DNA of 64,000 bases from Arcicella aurantiaca. Its GTDB lineage: Bacteria; Bacteroidota; Bacteroidia; Cytophagales; Spirosomataceae. Where the stretch lies: contig NZ_QGGO01000017.1 in assembly GCF_003148625.1 (NCBI RefSeq), positions 1 through 64,000 on the forward strand. The letters run 5' to 3'. The notes beneath the pieces were generated by a model. It made no database searches. It was not told where the DNA came from and saw only the letters and a list, made by a program, of their open reading frames with translations. Positions 15,719 to 25,215 of this stretch are shown here, one piece after another; position 1 is the stretch's first letter; each line of letters starts with the position of its first letter. The position numbers and the translations under genes were made by a program.

Positions 15719-16615
15719 ATGCAAAATCACAAATCAGCAATCACATTTAAAGATTATCTAACCTTACATTTTGTAGTGTTGATTTATGGTTTTACGGCAA
15801 TTCTCGGACAACTGATTACTATTCATACACTTGGATTAGTATTTTTTCGTACTTTTTTAGCAACGGCTGGATTTTTTATCTACTTCAAAATCAGAGGAAT
15901 ATCCGTTAATATTGACACAAAAGGGAAATGGCAATTGTTGGCAACAGGCGGAATTGTGATTGCTTTACATTGGTTTACATTTTTCTATTCTGCGAAGATT
16001 TCAACGGTGGCAATTAGCTTAGCGGGGATTTCTACAACCTCATTGTGGACAAGTTTGATTGAACCATTCCTTAATAAAAAACGAATTAAACCCATAGAAG
16101 TTATGCTTGGTGGTGTGGTTGTGTTTGGGCTTTATCTTATCTTTTTGTTTGAATTTAATCATGTTTGGGGCTTAGCCTTAGGAATTGCTTCGGCAATAAC
16201 GGGAGCTATATTTTCCGTTTTAAATGGACAATTTGCTAAAAGATATTCGCCTCAAATTATTACTTTTTACGAAATGTTTGGCGTGGCTATTACTACAATT
16301 ATTCCCGTTTTATATCTGTTTTTCTTTGGAGATTCTACCATCAAAATAATTCCTGAAGGTTTAGATTGGCTCTGGATTGCCATATTGGCTTTTGTGTGTA
16401 CAGTGTATGCTTATTCAAAATCGGTAGATTTAGTCAGGATTTTTTCGGCATTTACTTTCACTTTAACCATAAATCTTGAACCAGTTTACGGAATAATGCT
16501 CGCTTACTCAATTTTTGGTGAAAAAGAACGCATGACATCGGGTTTTTACCTTGGAACTTTGGTAATTTTGGGTTCAGTTTTGATTTATCCCATGTTACGA
16601 AAATTTAATGTATGA
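15719..16615 (+). CDS. EamA/DMT family transporter
   Basis: The 298-residue protein has ten predicted membrane segments in two EamA halves (LHFVVLIYGFTAILGQL; IAILAFVCTVYAYSKSVDLVRIFSAFTFTLTINLEPVYGIMLAY). The conserved E-P pair (NLEPVYG) near the ninth segment is family-typical. EamA carriers export or import metabolites such as amino acids or sugars; the substrate is unknown. The stop overlaps the next start by four bases (ATGA), pairing it with the GT-C-like protein gene. Confidence 0.85.
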   Translation: MQNHKSAITFKDYLTLHFVVLIYGFTAILGQLITIHTLGLVFFRTFLATAGFFIYFKIRGISVNIDTKGKWQLLATGGIVIALHWFTFFYSAKISTVAISLAGISTTSLWTSLIEPFLNKKRIKPIEVMLGGVVVFGLYLIFLFEFNHVWGLALGIASAITGAIFSVLNGQFAKRYSPQIITFYEMFGVAITTIIPVLYLFFFGDSTIKIIPEGLDWLWIAILAFVCTVYAYSKSVDLVRIFSAFTFTLTINLEPVYGIMLAYSIFGEKERMTSGFYLGTLVILGSVLIYPMLRKFNV

Positions 16616-18303
16616 AATATAACCCACAGAAATACTTTTCACTCCTTCTTATTATTGCCCCCATTTTATTTTTTGTATTTTATGTTTGGCAATACACCAT
16701 CAATGTTCCTTTCTTGGACGATAGTCTTTATTATACAAAATGTTTAGTTGATGTTGAGAAGAGTAATTCTGCGGTTGATTCGTTCTGGATTTTCATGAAG
16801 CAACATACCATTACAGAACACCGAACGCCCATTTCTAAGTTTACGGCTTGGCTGATTTATAAATTTACAGGTAAGTTTGACTACGTGATTTTGGCTCATT
16901 TGGGTAATTTAGCCTTGTTCGGAATGCTGTTTTTGTTTTGGAGATTCTTCAAAAAACATGGTTGGAGTTTACTGTATTTTACACCGATTCCATTCTTGAT
17001 TTTTCAAATGCAGACTTACGAAAATCAATTTTGGACAATTTGTAACTGGACATATTACCCCATCGGTTTGTTACAAATGGTTGTTTTGTATTTTCTGAGC
17101 TACCAAAAACGCAATAATTTACTTTATGCCATCATTACGGCAATTTTGGTGACGTTCACTTTTAGCAACGGGATGTTTGTGTTTTTGCCTGTGGGTTTGT
17201 TGCTGATTTACCAAAAAAGATACAAAGCATTAGGCTTATTTATTATTGTTGGCATTGCCTGTGTAGCTTTGTATTTTAGTAATTATAAACCGTCGCCAAT
17301 TGCTCCACATGAATTTTCTTTAACGCATTTATTAGGCGGTTTTGTCTTGATGTTAGGTGCGTATGTGGACGTACAAGGTTTGCATAAGTTTTCGGCAGTA
17401 ACAAGTTCTATTTTTGGTATGATTATCTTGTCGCTAATGACTTGGGGAGGCATTACCTTATTGAAAGATTATTTTGAATCTGAAGAAATACCAAACAAAA
17501 ATACAGAGAATAAAGACTTTCAATTTATTATTTCTTCGATGATTGTGCTGTGTATGTCGGCAGGTGCGGTGGCATATTCACGCTACTCGGGCGAGTTTGG
17601 TTTTGAAGAAATGTTTGTCAGTCGCTACCGTTTTATCAGCGTTACGCTTTTGTGTTTGGCTTATTCATTTGTGCTTTTATTAATTAAAAAAGACTCCATA
17701 AAACGCCTAATTTTAACCTTTTTCTTACCAATAACAGCCTTCTTGTACATATATTCATATTACTACATTCATGAATATAATGTCAATTTTCGGGAGAAAT
17801 TAGTTGCCGCAACTTACAATTTTAAGCATCATAATAGTTGGGTTTTGTATCCTTTTGATAACGACTGGACGTACCAAGTTGATGTGGAAAACGTAGCAGC
17901 AATCAAAATGGGAATTTACCAATTACCAACTTTGCCTTTTACTGCCTTTCAAGAAGCTATCAATAAAGATTCGGTTCAAAATGTGCGTAATTTACCTTTG
18001 ACGTTAGAAGAAAATAAAGACCGTTTTGTCTTGAAAAATGAAACCCTAAATGTTGAAAATCCTTTGATTGTGGAACAAAATGTGGTTTTGAAATCTAAAC
18101 GAAATACCTATTTATTGCCACTAAAACGCCAAAGAAATAAGAGCCGAAGAGATTATCTTTTTCACCAAAACTATTTCTGGAAAGGCTTTGAAACAGATAT
18201 TTTAAAAAATACTTTCATTCCTGACGAATACACAATTGGACTTTTGAAAATTCAGGATGGAAAATATAATATTCAATATAGTAATCTGAAGTTAAAATTG
18301 TAA
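16612..18303 (+). CDS. Polytopic GT-C-like membrane protein (paralogue 1)
   Basis: The 563-residue protein has about eleven membrane segments in its first 400 residues and a soluble C-terminal domain. After the first segment is INVPFLDDSLYYTK, with a DD pair, and 25 residues later EHRTPISKFTAWLIY. Three other proteins in this window share the plan N-V-P-x-x-D-(D/E) followed by (E)HR or R. An acidic pair in the first extracytoplasmic loop is typical of GT-C glycosyltransferases, which use polyprenyl-phosphate sugars. I do not recognise a named family. It is coupled to the EamA gene. Confidence 0.6.
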   Translation: MKYNPQKYFSLLLIIAPILFFVFYVWQYTINVPFLDDSLYYTKCLVDVEKSNSAVDSFWIFMKQHTITEHRTPISKFTAWLIYKFTGKFDYVILAHLGNLALFGMLFLFWRFFKKHGWSLLYFTPIPFLIFQMQTYENQFWTICNWTYYPIGLLQMVVLYFLSYQKRNNLLYAIITAILVTFTFSNGMFVFLPVGLLLIYQKRYKALGLFIIVGIACVALYFSNYKPSPIAPHEFSLTHLLGGFVLMLGAYVDVQGLHKFSAVTSSIFGMIILSLMTWGGITLLKDYFESEEIPNKNTENKDFQFIISSMIVLCMSAGAVAYSRYSGEFGFEEMFVSRYRFISVTLLCLAYSFVLLLIKKDSIKRLILTFFLPITAFLYIYSYYYIHEYNVNFREKLVAATYNFKHHNSWVLYPFDNDWTYQVDVENVAAIKMGIYQLPTLPFTAFQEAINKDSVQNVRNLPLTLEENKDRFVLKNETLNVENPLIVEQNVVLKSKRNTYLLPLKRQRNKSRRDYLFHQNYFWKGFETDILKNTFIPDEYTIGLLKIQDGKYNIQYSNLKLKL

Positions 18304-18330
18304 TCATTAGGAGTTGATGAGCGTATTAGT

Positions 18331-18722
18331 TTATGAGTAAAGAGTTTATGAGTAAAGAGTTTATGAGTAAAGAGTTTATGAGTTAAGGGTTTATGAGTTA
18401 AGGGTTTATGAGTTAAGGGTTTATGAGTTAAGGGTTTATGAGTTAAGGGTTTATGAGTTAAGGGTTTATGAGTTTAAAGTTTATGAGTAAAACAGATTTA
18501 ATTACTCTCAACTTTAGACCTATAAAATTTTTACTCAAATACTCAAATACTCATATACTCAAATACTCATATACTCATATACTCATATACTCAAATACTC
18601 AAATACTCAAATACTCAAATACTCAATACTCAAATACTCAAATACTCATATACTCATATACTCATATACTCATATACTCAAATACTCATATACTCAACAT
18701 TCTCAAATACTCATATTCTCAA
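18331..18722. repeat. Inverted word array (gtttatgagttaagg / atactcatatactcaa)
   Basis: Left: a 15-base word tttatgagttaaggg or tttatgagtaaagag recurs about ten times up to 18490. Right: an 8-base word, actcatat or actcaaat, recurs about twenty times from 18534 to the next start. The shared core tatgagt/actcata makes the halves complementary. The only ORFs here are repeat-encoded. Confidence 0.9.
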
Positions 18723-18724
18723 CA

Positions 18725-20122
18725 TTGAAAAACTTTGCCAACATAGCCCTGTGGCTACTATTTTTAATTACCATTGTTCCAATTGGGATTTTGGCTTTTT
18801 ATAATCATCCTTCCGTAGCAGACGATTATTGTTTTGCCTACATGACTCGTGATGTAGGATTTTGGCAAGCCCAAAAATTCTATTATGAAGGTTGGTCAGG
18901 TCGCTATATTTCCAACATGATTTTTCATGCTACGCCTTTGGCTTTTGGCGTATTTTGGTTTGTAAAAGTGATACCATTTTTGATTTTGGGCTTATTGTAT
19001 CATGCCATGTATTGTTTGGTTGGCGAGATTTTAAAACCTTCACGTCAAAATCAATTATTAGTTTCGGCTACGCTTTTAAGCCTATTTGTGATATTTTCAT
19101 CGAGTGTCGTTGATACTTTTTATTGGTACACATCGGTATTTATTTTCCCGACTTCCCTTTGCTATTTTCTGTATTTGATAGTTGTGATTTTAAGATATTA
19201 TCAGCCTCAATATCAGAAGATTAAATATCCAATTGCTCTTTTGGCAGCCACTTTGGTATTTTTCATGGTGGGTTCAAACGAAGTAATGATGCTATTCATT
19301 CTTGTTTTTTTAGGAATGATTTGGTTATATATTTTGGTGTTTGAAAAACGATTTGACGGATTTATTTTCTTCTTAATGGTAGTCGGAGCATATTTTGCTT
19401 ATTTCTGGGTAATTAAAGCAAAAGGAAATGAAATCAGAATGGCAGCGGCAGGTGGACAGGTTTTTGGCGGTGCTATTGTGCAGTCACTCATAAACGCCTT
19501 AAAATCAACCATTAGCAGTAGTATAAAATGGTTGAGTGCATGGATATTTTTAGGAGCAATGTATAACTCATTTCTTCATAAATTTATTCCAGAACGTCCA
19601 CAAGCCATTTTTAAAATCAATATTTGGATAGCCATTTTAGCACTACTTATTTTAATTTTCTTCATGTTCTTTGTGATTCATTATGGCAATGATATGGGAG
19701 TGCCAGAACGTGTAAATAACATTATTTTTGCCATTTATTTAATTGGTGTTTTTTATATTGTTACGATTGCTCATTATGATTACCCTAATTTATTCCCTGT
19801 AAATAACCAAGTAAATAATATTGCTTCGATTTCGATATTATCCATTCTATTTGGTAGTTACATATTCATGTTTAATGGGAATATCAAAACCATGTATGCT
19901 GATATTCGTTTAGGAATTGCCAAACGTTATGACCAAGAAATGACGCAACGTTACAACCACATTATGACTTCAAAAACAGATACGATTTATGTAGCTCCAT
20001 TGAAGAATATTCCAAAATCACTTTGTTTTGACGAAATAAAAACCAACGAACAACACCTTTGGAATAAATGTTATGCCACGTATTTTGGAAAGAAAGTGAT
20101 AATTTTGAAGGAAGAAAAGTAA
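18725..20122 (+). CDS. Polytopic GT-C-like membrane protein (paralogue 2, DUF6056-like)
   Basis: The 465-residue protein has about ten membrane segments. The first is followed by NHPSVADDYCFAYMTRDVGF and then YEGWSGRYISNMI; the ADDYC...WSGR plan is that of DUF6056-type proteins and again gives a DD pair and an Arg in the first loop. It starts with TTG, directly after the word array; there is no room for a normal ribosome site outside the repeat. Substrate unknown. Together with the neighbouring GT2 enzyme it fits glycosylation of a surface polymer or lipid. Confidence 0.55.
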   Translation: MKNFANIALWLLFLITIVPIGILAFYNHPSVADDYCFAYMTRDVGFWQAQKFYYEGWSGRYISNMIFHATPLAFGVFWFVKVIPFLILGLLYHAMYCLVGEILKPSRQNQLLVSATLLSLFVIFSSSVVDTFYWYTSVFIFPTSLCYFLYLIVVILRYYQPQYQKIKYPIALLAATLVFFMVGSNEVMMLFILVFLGMIWLYILVFEKRFDGFIFFLMVVGAYFAYFWVIKAKGNEIRMAAAGGQVFGGAIVQSLINALKSTISSSIKWLSAWIFLGAMYNSFLHKFIPERPQAIFKINIWIAILALLILIFFMFFVIHYGNDMGVPERVNNIIFAIYLIGVFYIVTIAHYDYPNLFPVNNQVNNIASISILSILFGSYIFMFNGNIKTMYADIRLGIAKRYDQEMTQRYNHIMTSKTDTIYVAPLKNIPKSLCFDEIKTNEQHLWNKCYATYFGKKVIILKEEK

Positions 20123-20150
20123 AATCAGACTTCTGTTTTCAATAATAGTA

Positions 20151-20337
20151 CGGAACTATCAACTATTTGTCGCAGACAAATTTAGACCACAGGTTGAACT
20201 GATTTTACAGATTTACACTGGGACTCACAGTCTGGGACTCACAGTCTGGGATGCACAATCAGATAAAATAAAGAAAATCAGCGAAAATCAGTATAATCCG
20301 TTTCATCAGTGGTCTATCGTTTGTCTTGTGACAAACC
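20151..20337. repeat. Dispersed repeat with inverted ends (cggaactatc family)
   Basis: The left end reads cggaactatcaactatttg then tcgcagacaaatttagaccacag; the right part carries gtggtcta and tttgtcttgtgacaaa as complements. The left end is nearly identical to 41806-41850. Inside, gggactcacagtct occurs twice in tandem. Confidence 0.7.
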
Positions 20338-20380
20338 CTTTATAAAAGGCTGATTGCCGTCTGCCGAAAGCCATAAAACA

Positions 20381-21328
20381 ATGACAAATAAAGACTTATA
20401 CATATCCATCATTATTCCTTGTTTCAATGAAGAGCAAGTAATTTTGCACACCTACGAGCGTGTTCATAAAACGATGAATAGCTTTGAGCATCGTGGTTAT
20501 GAACTCATTTTTATTAATGATGGAAGTAGAGACAAAACGCTTGAATTGTTGCGAGGGATTGCCAAAAATGATTCAAACGTGAAGATTTTAAGTTTTTCTC
20601 GAAATTTTGGACATCAACCAGCCGTGACCGCAGGCGTTAATGCTTGTACAGGCGACGTTGCGATAATTATTGATGCTGACCTTCAAGACCCACCAGAATT
20701 ATTTCCAGAGATGGTAAAAATCCATTTGGAACAAAATGCCAACGTTGTTTATGGATTGCGTGGTGAGCGAAAAGGAGAGACGTTTTTCAAGAAACTTTCA
20801 GCTAAATATTTCTATAAATTGATAAACTTCTTGTCTGATACACCACTTCCTGTTGACACAGGAGATTTCCGTTTGATTGATAAACACGTTATTGAAGCCT
20901 TCAAAAGTTTACCTGAGAAAAATAAATATATCAGAGGTTTAATCAGTTGGATTGGTTTTAAACAAGTACCCATTATTTACGTGCGTGAAGAACGTTTTGC
21001 GGGTGAGACAAAATATCCATTGTCAAAAATGCTAAAATTTGCTTCTACAAGTTTACTTTATTTTAGTAAAAAACCGCTCAAATTGGCTCTCAGCTTAGGT
21101 TTAGTGAGTGTTTTGGTGGGTATTGGCTTGGCAATTTGGGTGATTACAGGGCTACTTTATCGTCCTGATAGTTTAGTACCGGGTTGGGCTTCAACGATTA
21201 TTGCTCTTATCTTTTTTGGCGGTATTCAGTTGTTGACGATTGGTGTTTTGGGCGAATATTTAGGAAATATGTTTGAGGAAATCAAGAATCGCCCAGAGTA
21301 CATTGTTCACGAGAAAATTAACTTTTAA
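20381..21328 (+). CDS. Family 2 glycosyltransferase, DPM1/GtrB type
   Basis: The protein (315 residues from the ATG at 20381) starts with YISIIIPCFNEEQVI, has the metal-binding IIDADLQDPPEL (DxD-like), FSRNFGHQPAVTAGVNA, and the acceptor-site VDTGDFRLI, and ends with two membrane segments. This is the polyprenyl-phosphate glucosyl/mannosyl transferase plan. It would load a sugar on undecaprenyl phosphate at the cytoplasmic face; the GT-C-like proteins on both sides would then be natural users of that donor on the other face. The upstream TTG at 20354 lies at the edge of the repeat and is less likely as start. Confidence 0.85.
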   Translation: MTNKDLYISIIIPCFNEEQVILHTYERVHKTMNSFEHRGYELIFINDGSRDKTLELLRGIAKNDSNVKILSFSRNFGHQPAVTAGVNACTGDVAIIIDADLQDPPELFPEMVKIHLEQNANVVYGLRGERKGETFFKKLSAKYFYKLINFLSDTPLPVDTGDFRLIDKHVIEAFKSLPEKNKYIRGLISWIGFKQVPIIYVREERFAGETKYPLSKMLKFASTSLLYFSKKPLKLALSLGLVSVLVGIGLAIWVITGLLYRPDSLVPGWASTIIALIFFGGIQLLTIGVLGEYLGNMFEEIKNRPEYIVHEKINF

Positions 21329-21402
21329 ATTAGGATTTAGGGGTTGGGGTTTAGGATTTAGGGAACATTCCCTAACCCCTAAATTCTAACCCCTAACCCC
21401 TG
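21329..21402. repeat. Inverted word array (ggatttagggg / cccctaaattc)
   Basis: Starts at the base after the GT2 stop: aggatttaggggttgggg, then tttaggatttaggga; a tcccta turn; then aacccctaaattctaacccctaacccctg. Arms of about 32 bases pair with few mismatches. The next gene starts 10 bases later at a TTG. Confidence 0.85.
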
Positions 21403-21411
21403 CCTTTTCCC

Positions 21412-23094
21412 TTGAAAAAGACACTAACTCAGATAGGTATTATTTTACCTATCTTTTTTTTCATCTTAATGCTATTCACTTATGCCGTGAATGTGCCTTG
21501 GATGGACGATACCGATGCTTTTCCTGATTTTTTAGGACGATTTTTAGAAGCGAAAGACTGGAATGAAAGAGCTTGGCTATTGTTTAAACCCAATAATGAA
21601 CACCGTATTGTGTATGCCAAATTGATGAATTTGTTGCATTACGCACTCACGGGTACGCTCAATATGCGGACACTCACGATAATGTCCAATATTACGCTTT
21701 TCGGGATATTATGGCTTTTTTGGCGAGTTGTCAAAGAGCAAAAAATCGCTCCAATGTATTTTTTGCCTGTTCCGTTTTTGCTTTTACAGCCTCAATATTA
21801 CCTCACAAGTCTTTGGACGATTACAGGTTTTCAGTATCAACCCGTTATTTTCTTCGGATTATTGGGCGTTTATTTATTGTCGAGAAACACGCTTTTAACC
21901 TTCTTTGGAGCCGTTTTAGCCGTTTTCTTCGATAGTTTTACCATGAGTAATGGTTTATTCTATTGGATGGTCGGATTGGTAATTTTGGCTTTGCAAGGAC
22001 GCTATAAAATGTTAGGCGTTTGGGCAGTTTTTGCGGTAGCAACTTTCAAATTATACTTTTACCGATTTGACACCGAAGCCAACGACCAAGGCTTCCAATA
22101 TTTCTTCAAACACCCACACGAAAGTTTCTTTGGATTTTTTACTCATTTAGGAGGAAGTCTTGATTTTCAAACACTTAGTCCAATTCTGATTCGTTCCATT
22201 ACTCCAACAATTGCGGGTTTTATCCTAATTGGCATTTGTATTTGGTGGATATTTTTGAAGGTAATAAACACAAAGGAAAAGTTCTCAATAATAAACTTTT
22301 GGGAGAAATTACAGTTACGATTTAATACCGAACCTTCCAATTATATCATTTTAGGTGGTCTTTTGTTTTTAGTCATTAACGCTTTAGTCATCGCTATTTT
22401 ACGTCCAAGATTTGGATATTTTGTGATGATTGTGGGTAATTACAAGGTTTATCCTGCTACCATGTTGGTAGTTGTTTATTTGATGTTATTGACGGGTTGG
22501 TTGAAAAATATCAAAAATCAAACGGTATTTAGAGTATTATTGATTGGTAGCATTCTTTTCAATTTGGCTTCTTATATTAAGTTTTTGCCCGAAATTCACG
22601 AAAGAAGAAAGGATTTACTGGTTCGTGCTTTCAATCAGGAACATAATAAAATAGGTTTTGGACCTCACGTTGGCTCAGATTTTGACCAATATGTACAAAG
22701 CTCATTGGGGAGATTAATTCCGAAGGGAATATATCAATTTCCGACAAATACGGTTTTTAAGACCTCAGAAAAGGAAATTTTGAGTAATTTTGCTGATAAT
22801 CAAAACCTTAAAGTCGATGTTTCAACGGTAAATAAGGAAATTTTCATTGCAAATAATGATTTACCAACAGGTTTTGGCTTGAATGATGGAGCATATTTGA
22901 TATTGAAATCGCCCACAAAAACGTATTTGATTTACGAAAAACGTTTTTTGTATAATTTCAAAGACAGTGGCTTTTTCATCAAAATTCCAGAAAAATATTT
23001 AATCCCTGCGAATTATCAAGTAGGCGTTTTTTGGGTAAAAGGAAACGAACACAAAATTTATAAAACGGATAAAACGGTTGAGGTGAATTATTGA
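21412..23094 (+). CDS. Polytopic GT-C-like membrane protein (paralogue 3)
   Basis: The 560-residue protein resembles paralogue 1 in size and layout: membrane helix, then AVNVPWMDDTDAFPDFL with a DD pair, later NNEHRIVYAKLMNLLHY, nine or ten further helices (FWRVVKEQKIAPMYFLPVPF; FTMSNGLFYWMVGL), and a soluble C-terminal domain ending in a beta-rich segment. The shared blocks FTMSNG / FTFSNG and FLPVPFLL / FTPIPFLI with paralogue 1 show common ancestry. The start is TTG, immediately after a word array. Probable GT-C glycosyltransferase, acceptor unknown. Confidence 0.6.
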   Translation: MKKTLTQIGIILPIFFFILMLFTYAVNVPWMDDTDAFPDFLGRFLEAKDWNERAWLLFKPNNEHRIVYAKLMNLLHYALTGTLNMRTLTIMSNITLFGILWLFWRVVKEQKIAPMYFLPVPFLLLQPQYYLTSLWTITGFQYQPVIFFGLLGVYLLSRNTLLTFFGAVLAVFFDSFTMSNGLFYWMVGLVILALQGRYKMLGVWAVFAVATFKLYFYRFDTEANDQGFQYFFKHPHESFFGFFTHLGGSLDFQTLSPILIRSITPTIAGFILIGICIWWIFLKVINTKEKFSIINFWEKLQLRFNTEPSNYIILGGLLFLVINALVIAILRPRFGYFVMIVGNYKVYPATMLVVVYLMLLTGWLKNIKNQTVFRVLLIGSILFNLASYIKFLPEIHERRKDLLVRAFNQEHNKIGFGPHVGSDFDQYVQSSLGRLIPKGIYQFPTNTVFKTSEKEILSNFADNQNLKVDVSTVNKEIFIANNDLPTGFGLNDGAYLILKSPTKTYLIYEKRFLYNFKDSGFFIKIPEKYLIPANYQVGVFWVKGNEHKIYKTDKTVEVNY

Positions 23095-23128
23095 TTGGGT
23101 TTTAGATAATTTGAACAAAAATAAAATT

Positions 23129-23350
23129 ATGGTACATTCTCAAAAACTTACTAATCTTCAATTAGAGTTAATAAAACTTTTTAGCTACAAAATAGCTGAA
23201 AATCAGGTGCTTGAAATCAAACAATTATTAAGTAATTATTTTGCCGACAAAGCAACAGAAGAAATGGACAGACTTTGGGAGGAAAATAATTGGACAGAAG
23301 AAACCATGAAAGAGTGGTCAAATGAACATTTAAGAACGCCTTACAAATGA
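23129..23350 (+). CDS. Antitoxin-like protein of a PIN toxin pair (copy 1)
   Basis: A 73-residue protein with TNLQLELIKLFSYKIAENQV, EIKQLLSNYFADKATEEMD, LWEENNWTEETMKEW and SNEHLRTPYK. The same plan occurs in the gene at 25216. These small acidic, helical proteins always precede PIN-domain genes and act as antitoxins by inference from arrangement. I chose the ATG at 23129; a TTG 18 bases upstream is possible. The stop overlaps the toxin start. Confidence 0.75.
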   Translation: MVHSQKLTNLQLELIKLFSYKIAENQVLEIKQLLSNYFADKATEEMDRLWEENNWTEETMKEWSNEHLRTPYK

Positions 23351-23763
23351 TGCGAATCCTTTTAGATACAAATGTTCTATTGGTTTCAATTGGAAAGAAA
23401 TCTCAATATAGACCTATCTTTGACGCATTCTTACAACAAAAATATACATTGATTATTAGTAATGATGTATTATTGGAATATGCTGAAATCATTGAATTTA
23501 AAACCAATGCTTTGGTAGCAGATAATATCATAGAATTATTACTATCAAAATCTAATGTAGAGAAAAGTGAAATTTACTTTAAATGGGAGCTTTTGAAAAT
23601 AGATTATGATGATAACAAATTTGAGGATACGGCAATAGTTGGGAATGTAGATTATATTGTGACCAATGATAGACATTTTAAACCACTAAAAGAGGTTGAT
23701 TTTCCCAAAGTAGAAATTATCCATATAGATGACTTTTTAGATATAGTGAAGAAATTAATTTAA
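23347..23763 (+). CDS. PIN-domain toxin (copy 1)
   Basis: The 138-residue protein has the PIN acidic sites: RILLDTNVLL (first Asp), VLLEYAEII (Glu), and DYDDNKFEDTAIVGNVDYIVTNDRHF (two or three Asp). This is the COG1569-type putative toxin group. Such proteins are metal-dependent RNases that cut tRNA or mRNA. It is translationally coupled (ATGATG overlap) to the antitoxin gene and is followed 8 bases later by lysC, so lysC may be read from the toxin-antitoxin promoter. Confidence 0.8.
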   Translation: MMRILLDTNVLLVSIGKKSQYRPIFDAFLQQKYTLIISNDVLLEYAEIIEFKTNALVADNIIELLLSKSNVEKSEIYFKWELLKIDYDDNKFEDTAIVGNVDYIVTNDRHFKPLKEVDFPKVEIIHIDDFLDIVKKLI

Positions 23764-23771
23764 AAAATAAA

Positions 23772-25130
23772 ATGCAAGTTTGGAAATTTGGAGGTACTTC
23801 AGTCGGGAAGCCCGAAAGAATGCACTCTATCAAAAATTTGATTACCGAAGATGGTAATCGTAAAATTGTTGTATTGTCGGCTCTTTCGGGTACGACCAAT
23901 GCCCTTATCTCCATTGGAGAATCTTTGAAAGCCAATAATGATGCAGATGCAGTTGAAAAAATCGACACTTTGTACGCTCATTATGAGGAGTTTATTGAAG
24001 AATTATATTCAACGCCAGAAGGATTGGCAGAAGGAAAATCGATAATTGAAAAGGAATTTTCATTCATTCGTTCTTTGGTAAGCATCAAGCCATTTTCGGT
24101 AAAACAAGAAAAAGAAATCGTTGCAGAAGGTGAATTACTTTCTACGCAAATGTTTGAGGCATATTGCCGTGAACAAGGTGTGAAATCTGCTTTATTACCA
24201 GCTTTAGATTTTATGTTGATTGATGCTGATAACGAGCCAGTTCTGAAATTTACAGAAGAAAAATTAGGCTCTATTTTGTCGCAATTAACTGATAAACAAT
24301 TATTTATTACGCAAGGATTTATCTGCCGTAACCCACGTGGTGAAGTTGATAACTTAAAACGTGGTGGGTCAGATTATACGGCATCATTAATTGGTGGAGC
24401 AATTGTAGCAGAAGAGGTTCAAATTTGGACTGACATTGACGGAATGCACAATAACGACCCAAGAATCGTTAAAAAAACCTTCCCAATTCGTGAATTGACG
24501 TTTGAAGAAGCGGCTGAATTAGCGTATTTCGGAGCGAAAATTTTGCATCCAAGCACCATTACGCCTGCTAAAATGAAAGGCGTTCCAGTTCGTTTGAAAA
24601 ACACGATGGAGCCATCAGCTTTTGGTACATTGATTGCCGATAAAACGTCTGACCGTGAAATTAAAGCCATTGCAGCCAAAGATAATTTGACGGCAATTTA
24701 CATTCACTCAACCCGAATGTTGAATGCTTACGGTTTCTTGCGTAGAGTATTTGAGGTTTTTGAAAAATACAAAACGCCAGTTGATATGATTACGACTTCG
24801 GAAGTTTCCGTTTCTGTAACTATCGATAACGATGAGCATTTAGATTCTATCATGGCAGAGTTGCGTCAATTTGCTGATTTAGAGGAAGTTGATAAAGACC
24901 AAACTATTGTTTGTATCGTAGGAAATTTCTCGGCAGACAAAGAAGGAATTGCCTTGAAAGTATTAGAAGCGATGAAAAACATTCCAATTAGAATGATTTG
25001 TTACGGAGCTTCCGAACATAATATTACGCTTTTGATTCACGGTAAAAACAAAGCAGCGGCATTGAATGCCTTGAATGAAAGATGTTTCTTGTATGAAGAT
25101 ACAATGAAAGAGATTTTCTCGGCACCGTGA
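23772..25130 (+). CDS. lysC: Aspartate kinase
   Basis: The 452-residue protein starts VWKFGGTSVGKPERM (K-F-G-G ATP-site motif), has FICRNPRGEVDNLKRGGSDYTASLIG and ELAYFGAKILHPSTI in the kinase domain, and two C-terminal ACT domains (about residues 310-450: VSVSVTIDNDEHLD and IVCIVGNFSADKEG). It catalyses the first step from aspartate to lysine, threonine, methionine and, through threonine, isoleucine; the ACT domains are the usual feedback sites. It is monofunctional; no homoserine dehydrogenase domain follows. A terminator follows, then the second toxin-antitoxin pair. Confidence 0.92.
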   Translation: MQVWKFGGTSVGKPERMHSIKNLITEDGNRKIVVLSALSGTTNALISIGESLKANNDADAVEKIDTLYAHYEEFIEELYSTPEGLAEGKSIIEKEFSFIRSLVSIKPFSVKQEKEIVAEGELLSTQMFEAYCREQGVKSALLPALDFMLIDADNEPVLKFTEEKLGSILSQLTDKQLFITQGFICRNPRGEVDNLKRGGSDYTASLIGGAIVAEEVQIWTDIDGMHNNDPRIVKKTFPIRELTFEEAAELAYFGAKILHPSTITPAKMKGVPVRLKNTMEPSAFGTLIADKTSDREIKAIAAKDNLTAIYIHSTRMLNAYGFLRRVFEVFEKYKTPVDMITTSEVSVSVTIDNDEHLDSIMAELRQFADLEEVDKDQTIVCIVGNFSADKEGIALKVLEAMKNIPIRMICYGASEHNITLLIHGKNKAAALNALNERCFLYEDTMKEIFSAP

Positions 25131-25149
25131 TAATAAGCAACACCGTTTT

Positions 25150-25182
25150 AAAAGCCGTGTTGTAATCTGCAACACGGCTTTT
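25150..25182 (+). terminator. Rho-independent terminator after lysC
   Basis: aaaagccgtgttg (25150-25162), loop taatctg, caacacggctttt (25170-25182) followed by more T. Perfect 13-base stem. Confidence 0.92.
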
Positions 25183-25186
25183 TGTT

Positions 25187-25194
25187 TATCTTTG
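25187..25194 (+). promoter_or_regulatory. -7 element of the second toxin-antitoxin operon
   Basis: TATCTTTG matches TAnnTTTG and lies just after the lysC terminator. The GTG at 25192 falls inside it, so translation must start further on, at the ATG at 25216. No clear -33 element. Confidence 0.55.
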
Positions 25195-25215
25195 TGGGAA
25201 ATAAACGATAAAAAT

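Noticed and set aside
18468-18728. Open frame of YSNTQILKYS-like repeats
   Set aside because: Also produced by the 8-base word array; it overlaps the start of the real membrane protein gene.
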